From Collimonas silvisoli (lineage in GTDB: Bacteria > Pseudomonadota > Gammaproteobacteria > Burkholderiales > Burkholderiaceae_D), in contig NZ_JAGQEG010000030.1 in the NCBI RefSeq assembly GCF_018305005.1, positions 1-59,810 of the forward strand: a DNA stretch of 59,810 nt, given 5' to 3'. Positions 10,244-17,851 of this stretch are shown piece by piece. The translations under genes and the position numbers were made by a program. The notes under the pieces were generated by a model that did no database searches, was not told where the DNA came from, and saw nothing but the letters and a program-made list of their open reading frames with translations. Numbering within the stretch: the first letter of the stretch is position 1; the number at the start of each line of letters is the position of its first letter.

Positions 10244-10375
10244 CCGCCTTCGCAGACCGTAACCTCAGCCACGCTGACTTGGCTCAAGTAGTCTGATCGA
10301 GAAGCGCAACTGTACGAAAGTACAGTGAGCATCGCAGACCAGAGATTGAGTTGCGCAGTAGGTCTGCGCAGGCGG
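10244..10375. other. Structured intergenic stretch downstream of ppa
   Basis: A 15-base inverted repeat with one mismatch (10244-10258 against 10361-10375) encloses a second inverted repeat (GCGCAACT 10304-10311 with AGTTGCGC 10349-10356) and a perfect hairpin CTGTAC-GAAA-GTACAG at 10310-10325. The GAAA tetraloop on the plus strand is a stable RNA loop type. No T-run follows, so this is not a standard terminator. It may be the folded 3' region of ppa, a small RNA or the remains of a mobile repeat. Confidence 0.5.
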
Positions 10376-10376
10376 A

Positions 10377-10916
10377 TTATGCAGCAGTGGATTTCTTGTA
10401 AGCCTCTACGCCCGACAGGATTTCCTGGCGCGCTTCGTCCGGACCAAACCAGCCGTCGATCTTGACCCATTTGCCCTTTTCCAGATCCTTGTAGTGCTCG
10501 AAGAAATGCTGGATCTGCTTCAGGCGCAGTTCATTCATGTCTTCCGGCTTTTGCCAGTGGGTGTAGATGCTCAGCACCTTGTCGACCGGCACCGCCAGCA
10601 GCTTGGCGTCCTGGCCTGCTTCGTCCGACATCTTCAACACGCCGATCGGACGGCAACGCACCACCACGCCAGGGAACAACGGGAACGGCGTGATCACCAG
10701 CACGTCGACCGGATCGCCGTCTTCCGACAAGGTTTGCGGGATATAGCCGTAGTTGCATGGGTAGTGCATTGCAGTCCCCATGAAGCGGTCAACAAAAATC
10801 GCGCCGGATTCCTTGTCGACTTCGTATTTGATCGGATCGGCATTCATCGGAATTTCGATGATGACGTTGAAATCGTTTGGCAAATCGCGCCCGGCCGATA
10901 CTTGATTCAGACTCAT
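10377..10916 (-). CDS. ppa: Inorganic pyrophosphatase
   Basis: Soluble family I pyrophosphatase of 179 residues that hydrolyses pyrophosphate to phosphate and so pulls biosynthetic reactions forward. The sequence carries the expected metal- and substrate-binding residues in [18 protein letters not shown] and the signature [10 protein letters not shown]. Length is normal for the bacterial hexameric enzyme. The start ATG at 10916 gives the standard [10 protein letters not shown]-terminus. It is convergent with the EamA gene, with the repeat element in between. Very secure. Confidence 0.98.
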   Translation of the reverse strand: MSLNQVSAGRDLPNDFNVIIEIPMNADPIKYEVDKESGAIFVDRFMGTAMHYPCNYGYIPQTLSEDGDPVDVLVITPFPLFPGVVVRCRPIGVLKMSDEAGQDAKLLAVPVDKVLSIYTHWQKPEDMNELRLKQIQHFFEHYKDLEKGKWVKIDGWFGPDEARQEILSGVEAYKKSTAA

Positions 10917-11014
10917 GGTGTGCTCTCGTCAATAATAAAAATTTGCTGCAAAAACCTTCTCAGCTCGAAATTATAACGGCTCAAAGCCCCATCGTGCGAT
11001 GCAACATCAACTTA

Positions 11015-11060
11015 GTTGCTGGAGCAACACCAAACCATTTAATTGAATCAGTATTCAATT
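11015..11060. promoter_or_regulatory. Palindromes in the ppa/gbsR intergenic region
   Basis: The divergent region holds a small perfect hairpin GTTGC-TGGA-GCAAC (11015-11028) and an inverted repeat AATTGAA-N6-TTCAATT (11041-11060). The second is AT-rich and could be another regulator site upstream of the regulator promoter. Neither has an assigned protein. Confidence 0.35.
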
Positions 11061-11077
11061 ACTCCATGACAACAGTC

Positions 11078-11140
11078 TTGCAAAAATTCCTGTTTTATCC
11101 TATATTTCTGTTTTGCCTTATATTTCAGTAATTACTGAAA
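11078..11140 (+). promoter_or_regulatory. Promoter and perfect palindromic operator before the GbsR-cyd operon
   Basis: A good sigma-70 match, TTGCAA (11078-11083), 17-base spacer, TATATT (11101-11106), predicts a start near 11113. Directly downstream, 11123-11140, is a perfect 18-base palindrome TTTCAGTAATTACTGAAA, ending 9 bases before the regulator's ATG. A site placed there would block transcription when bound, which suggests autorepression of the regulator and the cyd genes behind it. Binding by the adjacent GbsR-type protein is inferred. Confidence 0.6.
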
Positions 11141-11149
11141 ATTCAAAAC

Positions 11150-11809
11150 ATGATGCCTTCCACTCCTTCCAGCAATATCCCAGGCGCAAGCAGTCCGCTC
11201 ACACCTCTCACGCCACTGACCCAGCGCTTCATCTCGCACTTCGGCGAAATGGGCAGCCGCTGGGGCATCAATCGCACTGTTGGCCAGATTTATGCGCTGC
11301 TTTACGTGCTGGGCCAGCCGCTCAATGCTGACCAGATAGCCGACTACCTGACTTTTTCGCGCTCGAATGTCAGCATGGGCTTGAAGGAATTGCAATCCTG
11401 GCGTCTGGTCAAGCTGTTGCACCAGCCGGGCGACCGCCGCGAATATTTCGAGCCGCCCAAGGATATCTGGGACATTTTCAAGACCTTGCTGGAAGAGCGC
11501 CGCCGGCGCGAGATCGAGCCGACCTTGTCAATGCTGCGCGACGCATTACTGGAAAATCCCGCCAACGACACCGACAAGCAGGCGCAACAACGTATGCGTG
11601 AGATGTACAACCTGATCGAACTGTCCAGTTCCTGGTTCGACGATGTGCAACGCCTGTCTCCGGAAACCCTGGCGTCGTTGATGAAGATGGGCTCCAAGGT
11701 CAAGAAACTGCTGGACGTGCGCGACAAATTCCGCGGCGTCTCCTCCAGCAGCAGCAAAACCCGTCACGATCACCCTGACCTGCAACTGACGACTCATCCA
11801 AAGGATTAG
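11150..11809 (+). CDS. GbsR/MarR-type transcriptional regulator of the cyd operon
   Basis: A 219-residue protein of the GbsR (COG1510) branch of MarR-like regulators. The winged helix-turn-helix runs from about residue 25 to 105: FISHFGEMGSRWGINRTVGQIYALLY, then LNADQIADYLTFSRSNVSMGLKELQSWRLVK, then the wing with GDRREYF. The rest is a helical dimerisation region and a low-complexity SSSSSK tail. Two ATGs are adjacent (11150, 11153). The gene lies 4 bases ahead of cydP and is therefore the first gene of the cytochrome bd operon; a perfect palindrome sits over its promoter region. Effector is unknown; control of the oxidase is inferred from the context. Confidence 0.9.
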   Translation: MMPSTPSSNIPGASSPLTPLTPLTQRFISHFGEMGSRWGINRTVGQIYALLYVLGQPLNADQIADYLTFSRSNVSMGLKELQSWRLVKLLHQPGDRREYFEPPKDIWDIFKTLLEERRRREIEPTLSMLRDALLENPANDTDKQAQQRMREMYNLIELSSSWFDDVQRLSPETLASLMKMGSKVKKLLDVRDKFRGVSSSSSKTRHDHPDLQLTTHPKD

Positions 11810-11813
11810 ACGC

Positions 11814-12053
11814 ATGCTGTCTTTCTCCGCAAAAAAAAGATTCACGCGCTTGCCGCTGGCGGTCGAGATCGGCCTGATCCTGATCGTCAAGATTACCCTG
11901 CTGACGCTGCTCTGGAAAGCCTTCTTCTCCGAACCGCAAACCAAGAAGATGCGCATGCCGACCGCACTGGTCGAACAGCATTTCCTGAGCCCGCCGCCGG
12001 TTGCGCTCCCATCCCACCCTTCCCGCTCATCCACCCTGGAGACCCAGCAATGA
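11814..12053 (+). CDS. cydP: Putative small cytochrome bd oxidase subunit CydP
   Basis: A 79-residue protein with one N-terminal membrane helix (about residues 15-38, LAVEIGLILIVKITLLTLLWKAFF) and a hydrophilic proline-rich tail. Its size, single helix and position directly ahead of cydA fit the small CydP proteins of betaproteobacterial cyd operons. The role is presumably in assembly or stability of the oxidase; no direct evidence is visible. Its stop overlaps the cydA start (ATGA), so the two are translationally coupled. Confidence 0.8.
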   Translation: MLSFSAKKRFTRLPLAVEIGLILIVKITLLTLLWKAFFSEPQTKKMRMPTALVEQHFLSPPPVALPSHPSRSSTLETQQ

Positions 12054-13642
12054 TTCCTATTGATGAAGTCGTCGCGCTATCTCGCCTGCAGTTTGCAGCG
12101 ACCGCGATGTTCCATTTTCTATTCGTACCGCTCACGTTAGGATTGGCGTGGATCCTGGTCATCATGGAGTCGGTCTATGTGATGACCGGCAGCCCGATCT
12201 ATAAGGACATGACGCGCTTCTGGGGCAAATTGTTCGGGATCAACTTCGCCATGGGGATTGCCACCGGCATCACGCTGGAATTCCAGTTCGGCACCAACTG
12301 GTCTTACTACTCGCACTACGTCGGCGATATCTTCGGCACGCCGCTGGCGATCGAGGGCATGATGGCCTTCTTCCTTGAATCGACTTTCGTCGGCCTGTTC
12401 TTCTTTGGCTGGGATCGCCTGTCGCGGGTCCAGCATCTGCTGGTTACCTTCCTGGTGGCGTTCGGCTCCAGCCTGTCGGCGCTGTGGATCCTGATCGCCA
12501 ACGGCTGGATGAATAATCCGGTAGGCGCCGAGTTCAACTATGAAACCATGCGCATGGAGCTGACCAGCATCGTCGACGTCATCTTCAATCCGGTGGCCCA
12601 GGTCAAGTTCGTCCACACCTTGTCGGCCGGCTACGTAGCCGCCTCCATGTTCGTGCTCGGCATCTCCGCCTACTACCTGCTGAAAGGCCGCGACACCGCG
12701 TTTGCCTTGCGTTCGTTTGCGATTGCCGCCGGCTTCGGCCTGGCCTCGGTGCTGTCGGTGATCGTGCTGGGCGACGAATCCGGTTATACCGCCGGCGAAG
12801 TCAACAAGGTCAAACTGGCCGCCATGGAGGCTGAATGGCATACCGAACCGGCGCCGGCCGGCATTACCGTAGTCGGCTGGCCCAACGAAAAAGAGCAGCG
12901 TACCGACTACGCTTTCAAGATCCCCTACGTGCTGGGCTTGATCGGCACCCGTTCGGTGGACAAGCAAGTTGCCGGCATACACGATCTGAAAAAGGAGCAT
13001 GAAGTACGCATCCGCAACGGTATGCTGGCTTACGCCGCCTTGACCCGCCTCAAAGGCGGCGACAAATCGCCCGCAGCAATTGCCGATTTCGATAAGCTGA
13101 AACACGATCTCGGCTACGGCCTGCTGTTAAAGAAATACACGCCGAACGTGGTCGACGCCACGCCTGAGCAAATCGCCATGGCGGTCAACGACACCTTTCC
13201 CAAAATCGCACCGATGTTCTGGTCGTTCCGGCTGATGGTCGGCCTGGGATTATTGTTCCTGTTCATCTTCTCCTCCTCGTTCTATTTCCTGATCCGCAAG
13301 CAGTTGGCCAAGCAGCGCTGGCTGCTGCGCCTGGCGGTGTACAGCATTCCATTGCCGTGGGTAGCGATCGAACTAGGCTGGCTGCTGGCTGAATACGGCC
13401 GCCAGCCCTGGACCATCTCCGGCGTGCTGCCGACCCATCTGTCGGCCTCGACCTTGCAGCCAGGCAGCTTGTATTTCAGCCTGGCCGGCTTCCTCGGTTT
13501 CTACACCTTCCTGTTCGTCATTGAAATGATACTGATGGTGAAATATGCAAGAAAGGGACCAAGCAGCCTGCATACCGGCAAATACCACTGGGAAACCTTA
13601 GACCAGAAAATCGTCGCTCACGACACCACCGCCAAGGCATAA
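12050..13642 (+). CDS. cydA: Cytochrome bd ubiquinol oxidase subunit I
   Basis: The 530-residue haem-carrying subunit of the bd-type quinol oxidase, an inner-membrane high-affinity terminal oxidase. Visible family features are the axial His near residue 22 in TAMFHFLFVPLTLG, the GIATGITLEFQFGTNW stretch in the first helices, a periplasmic quinol loop between residues 250 and 370, and the GRQPW motif near the C-terminal helices. It overlaps cydP by four bases and is followed 10 bases later by cydB. Expression is expected to rise at low oxygen, but no clear FNR-type TTGAT-N4-ATCAA site was found upstream of the operon. Confidence 0.98.
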   Translation: MIPIDEVVALSRLQFAATAMFHFLFVPLTLGLAWILVIMESVYVMTGSPIYKDMTRFWGKLFGINFAMGIATGITLEFQFGTNWSYYSHYVGDIFGTPLAIEGMMAFFLESTFVGLFFFGWDRLSRVQHLLVTFLVAFGSSLSALWILIANGWMNNPVGAEFNYETMRMELTSIVDVIFNPVAQVKFVHTLSAGYVAASMFVLGISAYYLLKGRDTAFALRSFAIAAGFGLASVLSVIVLGDESGYTAGEVNKVKLAAMEAEWHTEPAPAGITVVGWPNEKEQRTDYAFKIPYVLGLIGTRSVDKQVAGIHDLKKEHEVRIRNGMLAYAALTRLKGGDKSPAAIADFDKLKHDLGYGLLLKKYTPNVVDATPEQIAMAVNDTFPKIAPMFWSFRLMVGLGLLFLFIFSSSFYFLIRKQLAKQRWLLRLAVYSIPLPWVAIELGWLLAEYGRQPWTISGVLPTHLSASTLQPGSLYFSLAGFLGFYTFLFVIEMILMVKYARKGPSSLHTGKYHWETLDQKIVAHDTTAKA

Positions 13643-13652
13643 GGGGAAAACC

Positions 13653-14795
13653 ATGATCTTTGACTATGAAACATTAAAAATAATCTGGTGGGGTTTTGTC
13701 GGCGCCCTGCTGATCGCCTTCGCCTTGACCGACGGTTTCGATTTCGGCGTCGGCATGCTGTTGCCGTTCATCGGCAAGACCGATGCCGAACGGCGCGTCA
13801 TCATCAACTCGATAGGCAGCACCTGGGAAGGCAACCAAACCTGGTTCATCACCGCCGGCGGCACGATTTTCGCCGCCTGGCCGCTGGTATACGGCGCCGC
13901 GTTTTCCGGTTTTTATGTGGCGTTGATGCTGCTGCTGTTCTCGCTGTTCTTCCGCCCGGTCGGCTTCGACTACCGCAGCAAGGTGGCCGATACGCGCTGG
14001 CGCAACGCCTGGGACTGGGGCTTGTTCGCCGGCGGTTTCGTACCGCCGCTGATTTTCGGCGTGGCGTTCGGCAACCTGTTCCTGGGCGTACCTTTCCACT
14101 ATGACGACACCATGCGGGTTGAATATACCGGCAACTTTTTCCAGTTGTTGAATCCGTTCGGGTTGCTGGCTGGCTTGTTGAGCGTTGCCATGCTGCTGAT
14201 GCATGGTGCGGCTTACCTCCAAGTCAAGACCGATGCGCTGATTGCGCAACGGGCTCGCAGCGTGGCCAAGGTTGCCGGGCTGGCGACCGTGCTGCTGTTT
14301 GTCGCCGGCGGTTTCTGGGTCGCCTTCGGCATCCACGGCTATCGCATCACCGGCATGCCGGACGCAAATAGCGCCTTCATGCCGATTGTCAAAACCGTGG
14401 TCACGGCCAATGGCGCCTGGTTCGACAACTATGCGCGCTGGCCTGCCATCTGGGCTTTGCCGGCCGTCACCGTCGCCGGCGCGCTGCTGTGCGTAGTGTT
14501 CAGCGCCGCCAGCAAGCCCATGGCAGCGTTCCTGGCCAGCGGTTTCAGCGTGACCGGCGTCATCCTGACAGCCGGCGCCTCCTTGTTCCCGTTCATCATG
14601 CCCTCTTCGCTCAATCCCAACAGCAGCCTGACGATCTGGGATGCGGTATCCAGCCACAAGACGCTGGGCATCATGTTCTGGGTGGTGGCCATCATGCTGC
14701 CTACCATCATGCTGTACACCAGCTGGGTGTATCGGGTGATGCGCGGCAAGGTCACCTTGCAGCATATTGAAGACAACCAGCACACTGCTTATTAA
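13653..14795 (+). CDS. cydB: Cytochrome bd ubiquinol oxidase subunit II
   Basis: The 380-residue second subunit, with about eight to nine membrane helices, which supports haem and quinol binding by CydA. The N-terminal segments LTDGFDFGVGMLLPF and GSTWEGNQTWFITAGG are family hallmarks. Length is normal. An AAGGGG site precedes the ATG, and the gene lies 10 bases after cydA. It is followed by cydX after 48 bases. Very secure. Confidence 0.98.
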   Translation: MIFDYETLKIIWWGFVGALLIAFALTDGFDFGVGMLLPFIGKTDAERRVIINSIGSTWEGNQTWFITAGGTIFAAWPLVYGAAFSGFYVALMLLLFSLFFRPVGFDYRSKVADTRWRNAWDWGLFAGGFVPPLIFGVAFGNLFLGVPFHYDDTMRVEYTGNFFQLLNPFGLLAGLLSVAMLLMHGAAYLQVKTDALIAQRARSVAKVAGLATVLLFVAGGFWVAFGIHGYRITGMPDANSAFMPIVKTVVTANGAWFDNYARWPAIWALPAVTVAGALLCVVFSAASKPMAAFLASGFSVTGVILTAGASLFPFIMPSSLNPNSSLTIWDAVSSHKTLGIMFWVVAIMLPTIMLYTSWVYRVMRGKVTLQHIEDNQHTAY

Positions 14796-14843
14796 TCAGA
14801 CAACTAACCGTGTAACCGGACAATCGGAATACAGGAGAAAATT

Positions 14844-15020
14844 ATGTGGTACTTCGCATGGATTCTAGGAGTCGGCCTGGCGCTGGCTTTCGGCATTATC
14901 AACGTCATGTGGCTGGAAGCGAATTACGCCTTCGGCAGCCGCGACGAAGAAACCACCCGTGAGCGCTTTGAAAGTGCAGCGGCGGCCGAGCATGAGCGGG
15001 CCAGGAGTGGCAAAAAATGA
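14844..15020 (+). CDS. cydX: Cytochrome bd oxidase small subunit CydX
   Basis: A 58-codon gene that is easy to miss. The product opens MWYFAWILGVGLALAFG and has the conserved WLEA motif after a single membrane helix, as in CydX, the small third subunit that stabilises the haems of cytochrome bd. It has a strong AGGAGA site 6 bases before the ATG. The tail after about residue 35 is charged and longer than in the E. coli protein. Its stop overlaps the start of the DUF2867 gene (ATGA at 15017-15020), coupling the two. Confidence 0.92.
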   Translation: MWYFAWILGVGLALAFGIINVMWLEANYAFGSRDEETTRERFESAAAAEHERARSGKK

Positions 15021-15532
15021 GCGCCGCAGCGGCTGCAACGGCAACCCCGGTAGCGCCGAGCATCAGTTGCCGGTCGCTGTTGCCCGGCCATGATTTTGTC
15101 GACGCTTACCAGGTCCAGACTGCCATCCCGGGTCTGGACGCGCGCCAGGCCACCGACGCCATCATCAGGAATCCATCCGGCTGGATCAAGCAATTGAACG
15201 CGACGCGCAACCGGCTGGTGCGGCTGTTTCAATTGAAAACGGTTGAAATGGGGGTGGATGATCCTAATGCATCGCAGCACACGGTTGGCGGCTTTCCTAT
15301 CGTCTCGCAATCACGGCAGGAAGTAGTGCTGGGATTCAACGACAAGCATCTGGATTTCAGGATCAGCGTGACAGTTGCGCCAGACGGCATTACCGGCACC
15401 CAGGTGACCCTCACCACCGTGGTCAAGACCAATAATCTTTTGGGACGGACTTACCTGGCGACGATCATGCCGTTTCACCGGATCATCGTCCGCCATTTGC
15501 TGGAACACGCCAGATTCGGCCAGGCTGCTTAG
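15017..15532 (+). CDS. DUF2867-family protein at the end of the cyd operon
   Basis: A 171-residue soluble protein with no signal peptide or membrane helix. The pattern LPGHDFVDAYQVQ near the start, FRISVTV in the middle and the C-terminal GRTYLATIMPFHRIIVRHLL are those of the DUF2867 family, whose function is unknown. The fold is probably a START-like alpha/beta grip (inference). It overlaps cydX by four bases and so belongs to the bd oxidase operon; a role in oxidase assembly, lipid/quinone handling or a stress response tied to bd use is possible. Confidence 0.82.
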   Translation: MSAAAAATATPVAPSISCRSLLPGHDFVDAYQVQTAIPGLDARQATDAIIRNPSGWIKQLNATRNRLVRLFQLKTVEMGVDDPNASQHTVGGFPIVSQSRQEVVLGFNDKHLDFRISVTVAPDGITGTQVTLTTVVKTNNLLGRTYLATIMPFHRIIVRHLLEHARFGQAA

Positions 15533-15537
15533 CCGCG

Positions 15538-15786
15538 TTAAGCTTCAGATCCAGCTTTAACTTCGGCTTCAATTCCCGCCACCGCGCCATTCACATTGCC
15601 GTCTCCGCCTTCACCGGCGGCGATGGCGATCGCCACCTGCTCCAGCTTGGTCACCGCCACATTCAGCGAATCGTTGATTTGCGCCTGGGTGTGCTCCGGC
15701 ATGGTTTCCGCTACTTGCGCCACAGCCCCTGCCAAATCGATTACTGCCAGCGTCAGATTGGCAATCAGGTCGCGCACATCGGTCAT
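15538..15786 (-). CDS. Small hypothetical protein, 82 residues
   Basis: No family recognised. The product is acidic and almost wholly helical by composition, with an amphipathic N-terminal half (VRDLIANLTLAVIDLAGAVA) and a Gly-rich turn (EGGDGNVNGA) before a short acidic tail. It has no cysteines, no signal peptide and no clear membrane segment. The gene is convergent with the DUF2867 gene, their stops being 5 bases apart. The ribosome binding site is weak (GAAAG next to the ATG). The codon usage resembles that of its neighbours, so it is probably real. Confidence 0.5.
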   Translation of the reverse strand: MTDVRDLIANLTLAVIDLAGAVAQVAETMPEHTQAQINDSLNVAVTKLEQVAIAIAAGEGGDGNVNGAVAGIEAEVKAGSEA

Positions 15787-15891
15787 CTTTCATCGTCCAG
15801 TATCATACGGGGCTGGCATTATTACATTACATGGCCAAATGCAAAACTGCCTGGCAATAAAAAGGCAGTAATTACTATTGGAATTTGAATC

Positions 15892-17052
15892 TTGGACCTC
15901 CCGAAAAAACATCAGGCAACATCGCTGGCATTGTTTTGCAAAGTCGTTGACAACTATGGCGACATAGGGATCTGCTGGCGTCTGGCAAGGCAACTGGAGC
16001 AGGAACATGGCATTGCCGTCACTTTATGGGTGGACGATTTGCGCAGTTTCCAGCGGATTTGCCCGGAAGTCGCTATCGATCTTGAGGTACAACAGATTGG
16101 CGCTGTGACGGTACGCCATTGGCCCGATCAGAACGGTGTATTTACTGTCAGCGACGTGGCCGATATCGTGATCGAGTTTTTTGCCTGCGACATACCGCCC
16201 GCCTATATTGCAGCGATGGCAGAGCGCGTACCGCATCCTGTGTGGCTGAACCTGGAAGGACTGAGCGCGGAAGCATGGGTGGAAGGTTGTCATGCACTGC
16301 CCTCGCCGCAATCGCGGTCTTTGACAAAATATTTCTTCTTTCCCGGCTTCACCGGCAAAACCGGCGGGCTGCTGCTCGAATCGGGATTGCTGCAACAGCG
16401 CCAGGCATTCCAACATGATCAAGCTGCAATCGCGGCTTTTCTCGGCCAGTTCGGCGTCACGCCGCCGGAGACGGCATCCCTGAAGGTCTCCTTATTCTGC
16501 TACCCGCAGGCGCCGGCAGCGGCTCTATTCAAGGTATGGCAAAGCGGCGGCAAAGCGATTACCTGCCTGGTGCCGGAAGGCGTTGCCGCCGATGCAGTCG
16601 AAGCATTTCTTGGGCAGGCCGCGAAAGCCGGAGCAACGGCGACCCGCGACGCCTTGACCGTGCGGGTGCTGCCCTTTATTCCCCAGCCGGACTACGACAA
16701 GCTATTGTGGTCATGCGACCTCAATTTTGTCCGAGGCGAGGATTCCTTCGTCCGCGCGCAGTGGGCCGGCAAGCCTTTTATCTGGCATATCTATCCGCAA
16801 GACGAAGACTTGCATCACGTTAAATTAAATGCATTTTTGCAGCGCTATACGGCCACAACGGACAGCCTGGCCGAGTTCTCTTTGAGCTGGAATGAAGCCG
16901 CAAAAGAAGCGGTGGACTGGGCCGCGCTATGGCCGCAATTCGAGGCCGAGCTGCCAAAAATTATCATCATGGCCACGGATTGGCAGCGCCAATTGTTAGA
17001 AAATGGCGACCTGATGTCCAATTTACTGAAGTTTGCCGAAACAGTAGCTTAA
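15892..17052 (+). CDS. earP: EF-P arginine rhamnosyltransferase EarP
   Basis: Transfers rhamnose from dTDP-L-rhamnose to arginine 32 of elongation factor P, activating EF-P for rescue of ribosomes stalled at polyproline. It is an inverting GT-B-type glycosyltransferase of 386 residues. The N-terminal VVDNYGDIGICWRLARQL holds the two conserved catalytic-region aspartates (D20 and D24), and FVRGEDSFVRAQ near 280-290 is the nucleotide-sugar-binding segment. The only suitable start is a TTG at 15892; no ATG fits. It lies just upstream of efp, its substrate, the usual arrangement in beta- and some gammaproteobacteria. Confidence 0.96.
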   Translation: MDLPKKHQATSLALFCKVVDNYGDIGICWRLARQLEQEHGIAVTLWVDDLRSFQRICPEVAIDLEVQQIGAVTVRHWPDQNGVFTVSDVADIVIEFFACDIPPAYIAAMAERVPHPVWLNLEGLSAEAWVEGCHALPSPQSRSLTKYFFFPGFTGKTGGLLLESGLLQQRQAFQHDQAAIAAFLGQFGVTPPETASLKVSLFCYPQAPAAALFKVWQSGGKAITCLVPEGVAADAVEAFLGQAAKAGATATRDALTVRVLPFIPQPDYDKLLWSCDLNFVRGEDSFVRAQWAGKPFIWHIYPQDEDLHHVKLNAFLQRYTATTDSLAEFSLSWNEAAKEAVDWAALWPQFEAELPKIIIMATDWQRQLLENGDLMSNLLKFAETVA

Positions 17053-17140
17053 GAGATTCTCAAAATTAGGTTAAAATATAGGGCTAATTTTTAAGGCAAT
17101 TTAAAATTCAATCATACGTGGGCTTGCGGCGCTTTTTGCC

Positions 17141-17177
17141 AGTAGGCTACAGATGATTTTTATGTAACCTACTTTTT
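17141..17177 (+). promoter_or_regulatory. Leader hairpin directly upstream of efp
   Basis: AGTAGGCTAC (17141-17150) pairs with GTAACCTACT (17164-17173) with one mismatch, around a 13-base AT-rich loop, and is followed by a TTTT run to 17177. It ends 13 bases before the efp ATG and resembles a weak terminator or attenuator. No Shine-Dalgarno sequence is visible between the hairpin and the start codon. Confidence 0.5.
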
Positions 17178-17190
17178 ACGTATATTCGCT

Positions 17191-17760
17191 ATGAAACCAG
17201 CAAAAGAAATTCGTGTCGGCAACATCATTATGGTTGACAGTAAGCCTATGATCGTTTTGCGCTCCGACGTCAACGGTTCGAGCCGCACGGGCTTCACTTA
17301 CAAGTGGAAGATGAAGAATCTTCTGACCAACAGCCCGCAGGAAAACGTTTTCCGTGGCGACGACAAGTTTGACGTAGTTGTGCTCGACAAGAAACCTGTG
17401 ACCTATTCGTATTTCGCCGATCCGCTGTTCGTGTTCATGGACGCCGACTACGAACAGTATGAAATTGAAGAAGAAAACCTGGGTGATGCTTTGCACTACC
17501 TGAAGGACGGCATGGAATGCGAAGCTGTTTTTTACGACGGCAAGGCAATCTCGGTCGAACTGCCGACAACTATCGTGCGTCAGGTTGTGTACTCGGAGCC
17601 AGCGGTCAAAGGCAACACTTCGGGCAACGTCCTGAAAGAAGCCAAGATTGAAAATGCGATTGAAGCCAATCAGCACACAGTCATGGTGCCATTGTTCGTC
17701 AGCTCGGACGACTTGATTGAAATCGACACACGCACCAACGAGTTCAAGAAACGCGGTTAA
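17191..17760 (+). CDS. efp: Translation elongation factor P (arginine-32 type)
   Basis: EF-P binds between the P and E sites and stimulates peptide bond formation at consecutive prolines. The 189-residue protein has the three beta-barrel domains of the family: a KOW-like N-terminal domain with the modification loop, and two OB-like domains. The loop reads NGSSRTGFT with Arg exactly at position 32, the residue rhamnosylated by EarP, instead of the lysine found in the EpmA/B systems. Its modifying enzyme is the gene just upstream. The start lacks a clear ribosome binding site and follows a hairpin leader. A strong terminator follows the stop. Confidence 0.98.
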   Translation: MKPAKEIRVGNIIMVDSKPMIVLRSDVNGSSRTGFTYKWKMKNLLTNSPQENVFRGDDKFDVVVLDKKPVTYSYFADPLFVFMDADYEQYEIEEENLGDALHYLKDGMECEAVFYDGKAISVELPTTIVRQVVYSEPAVKGNTSGNVLKEAKIENAIEANQHTVMVPLFVSSDDLIEIDTRTNEFKKRG

Positions 17761-17773
17761 TACCTCCCGCTTG

Positions 17774-17810
17774 AAAAAAAACGCTGCCGATTATCCGCAG
17801 CGTTTTTTTT
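17774..17810 (+). terminator. Rho-independent terminator after efp
   Basis: A 7-base-pair stem ACGCTGC (17781-17787) with GCAGCGT (17797-17803) is flanked by an A-run before and a T-run after (17804-17810). The A-tract makes it usable from both directions, serving efp and possibly the convergent MFS gene. Confidence 0.92.
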
Positions 17811-17851
17811 CGCCTGTCGCATGGCAATCAGAAGCGAAATTGATTCACGAA

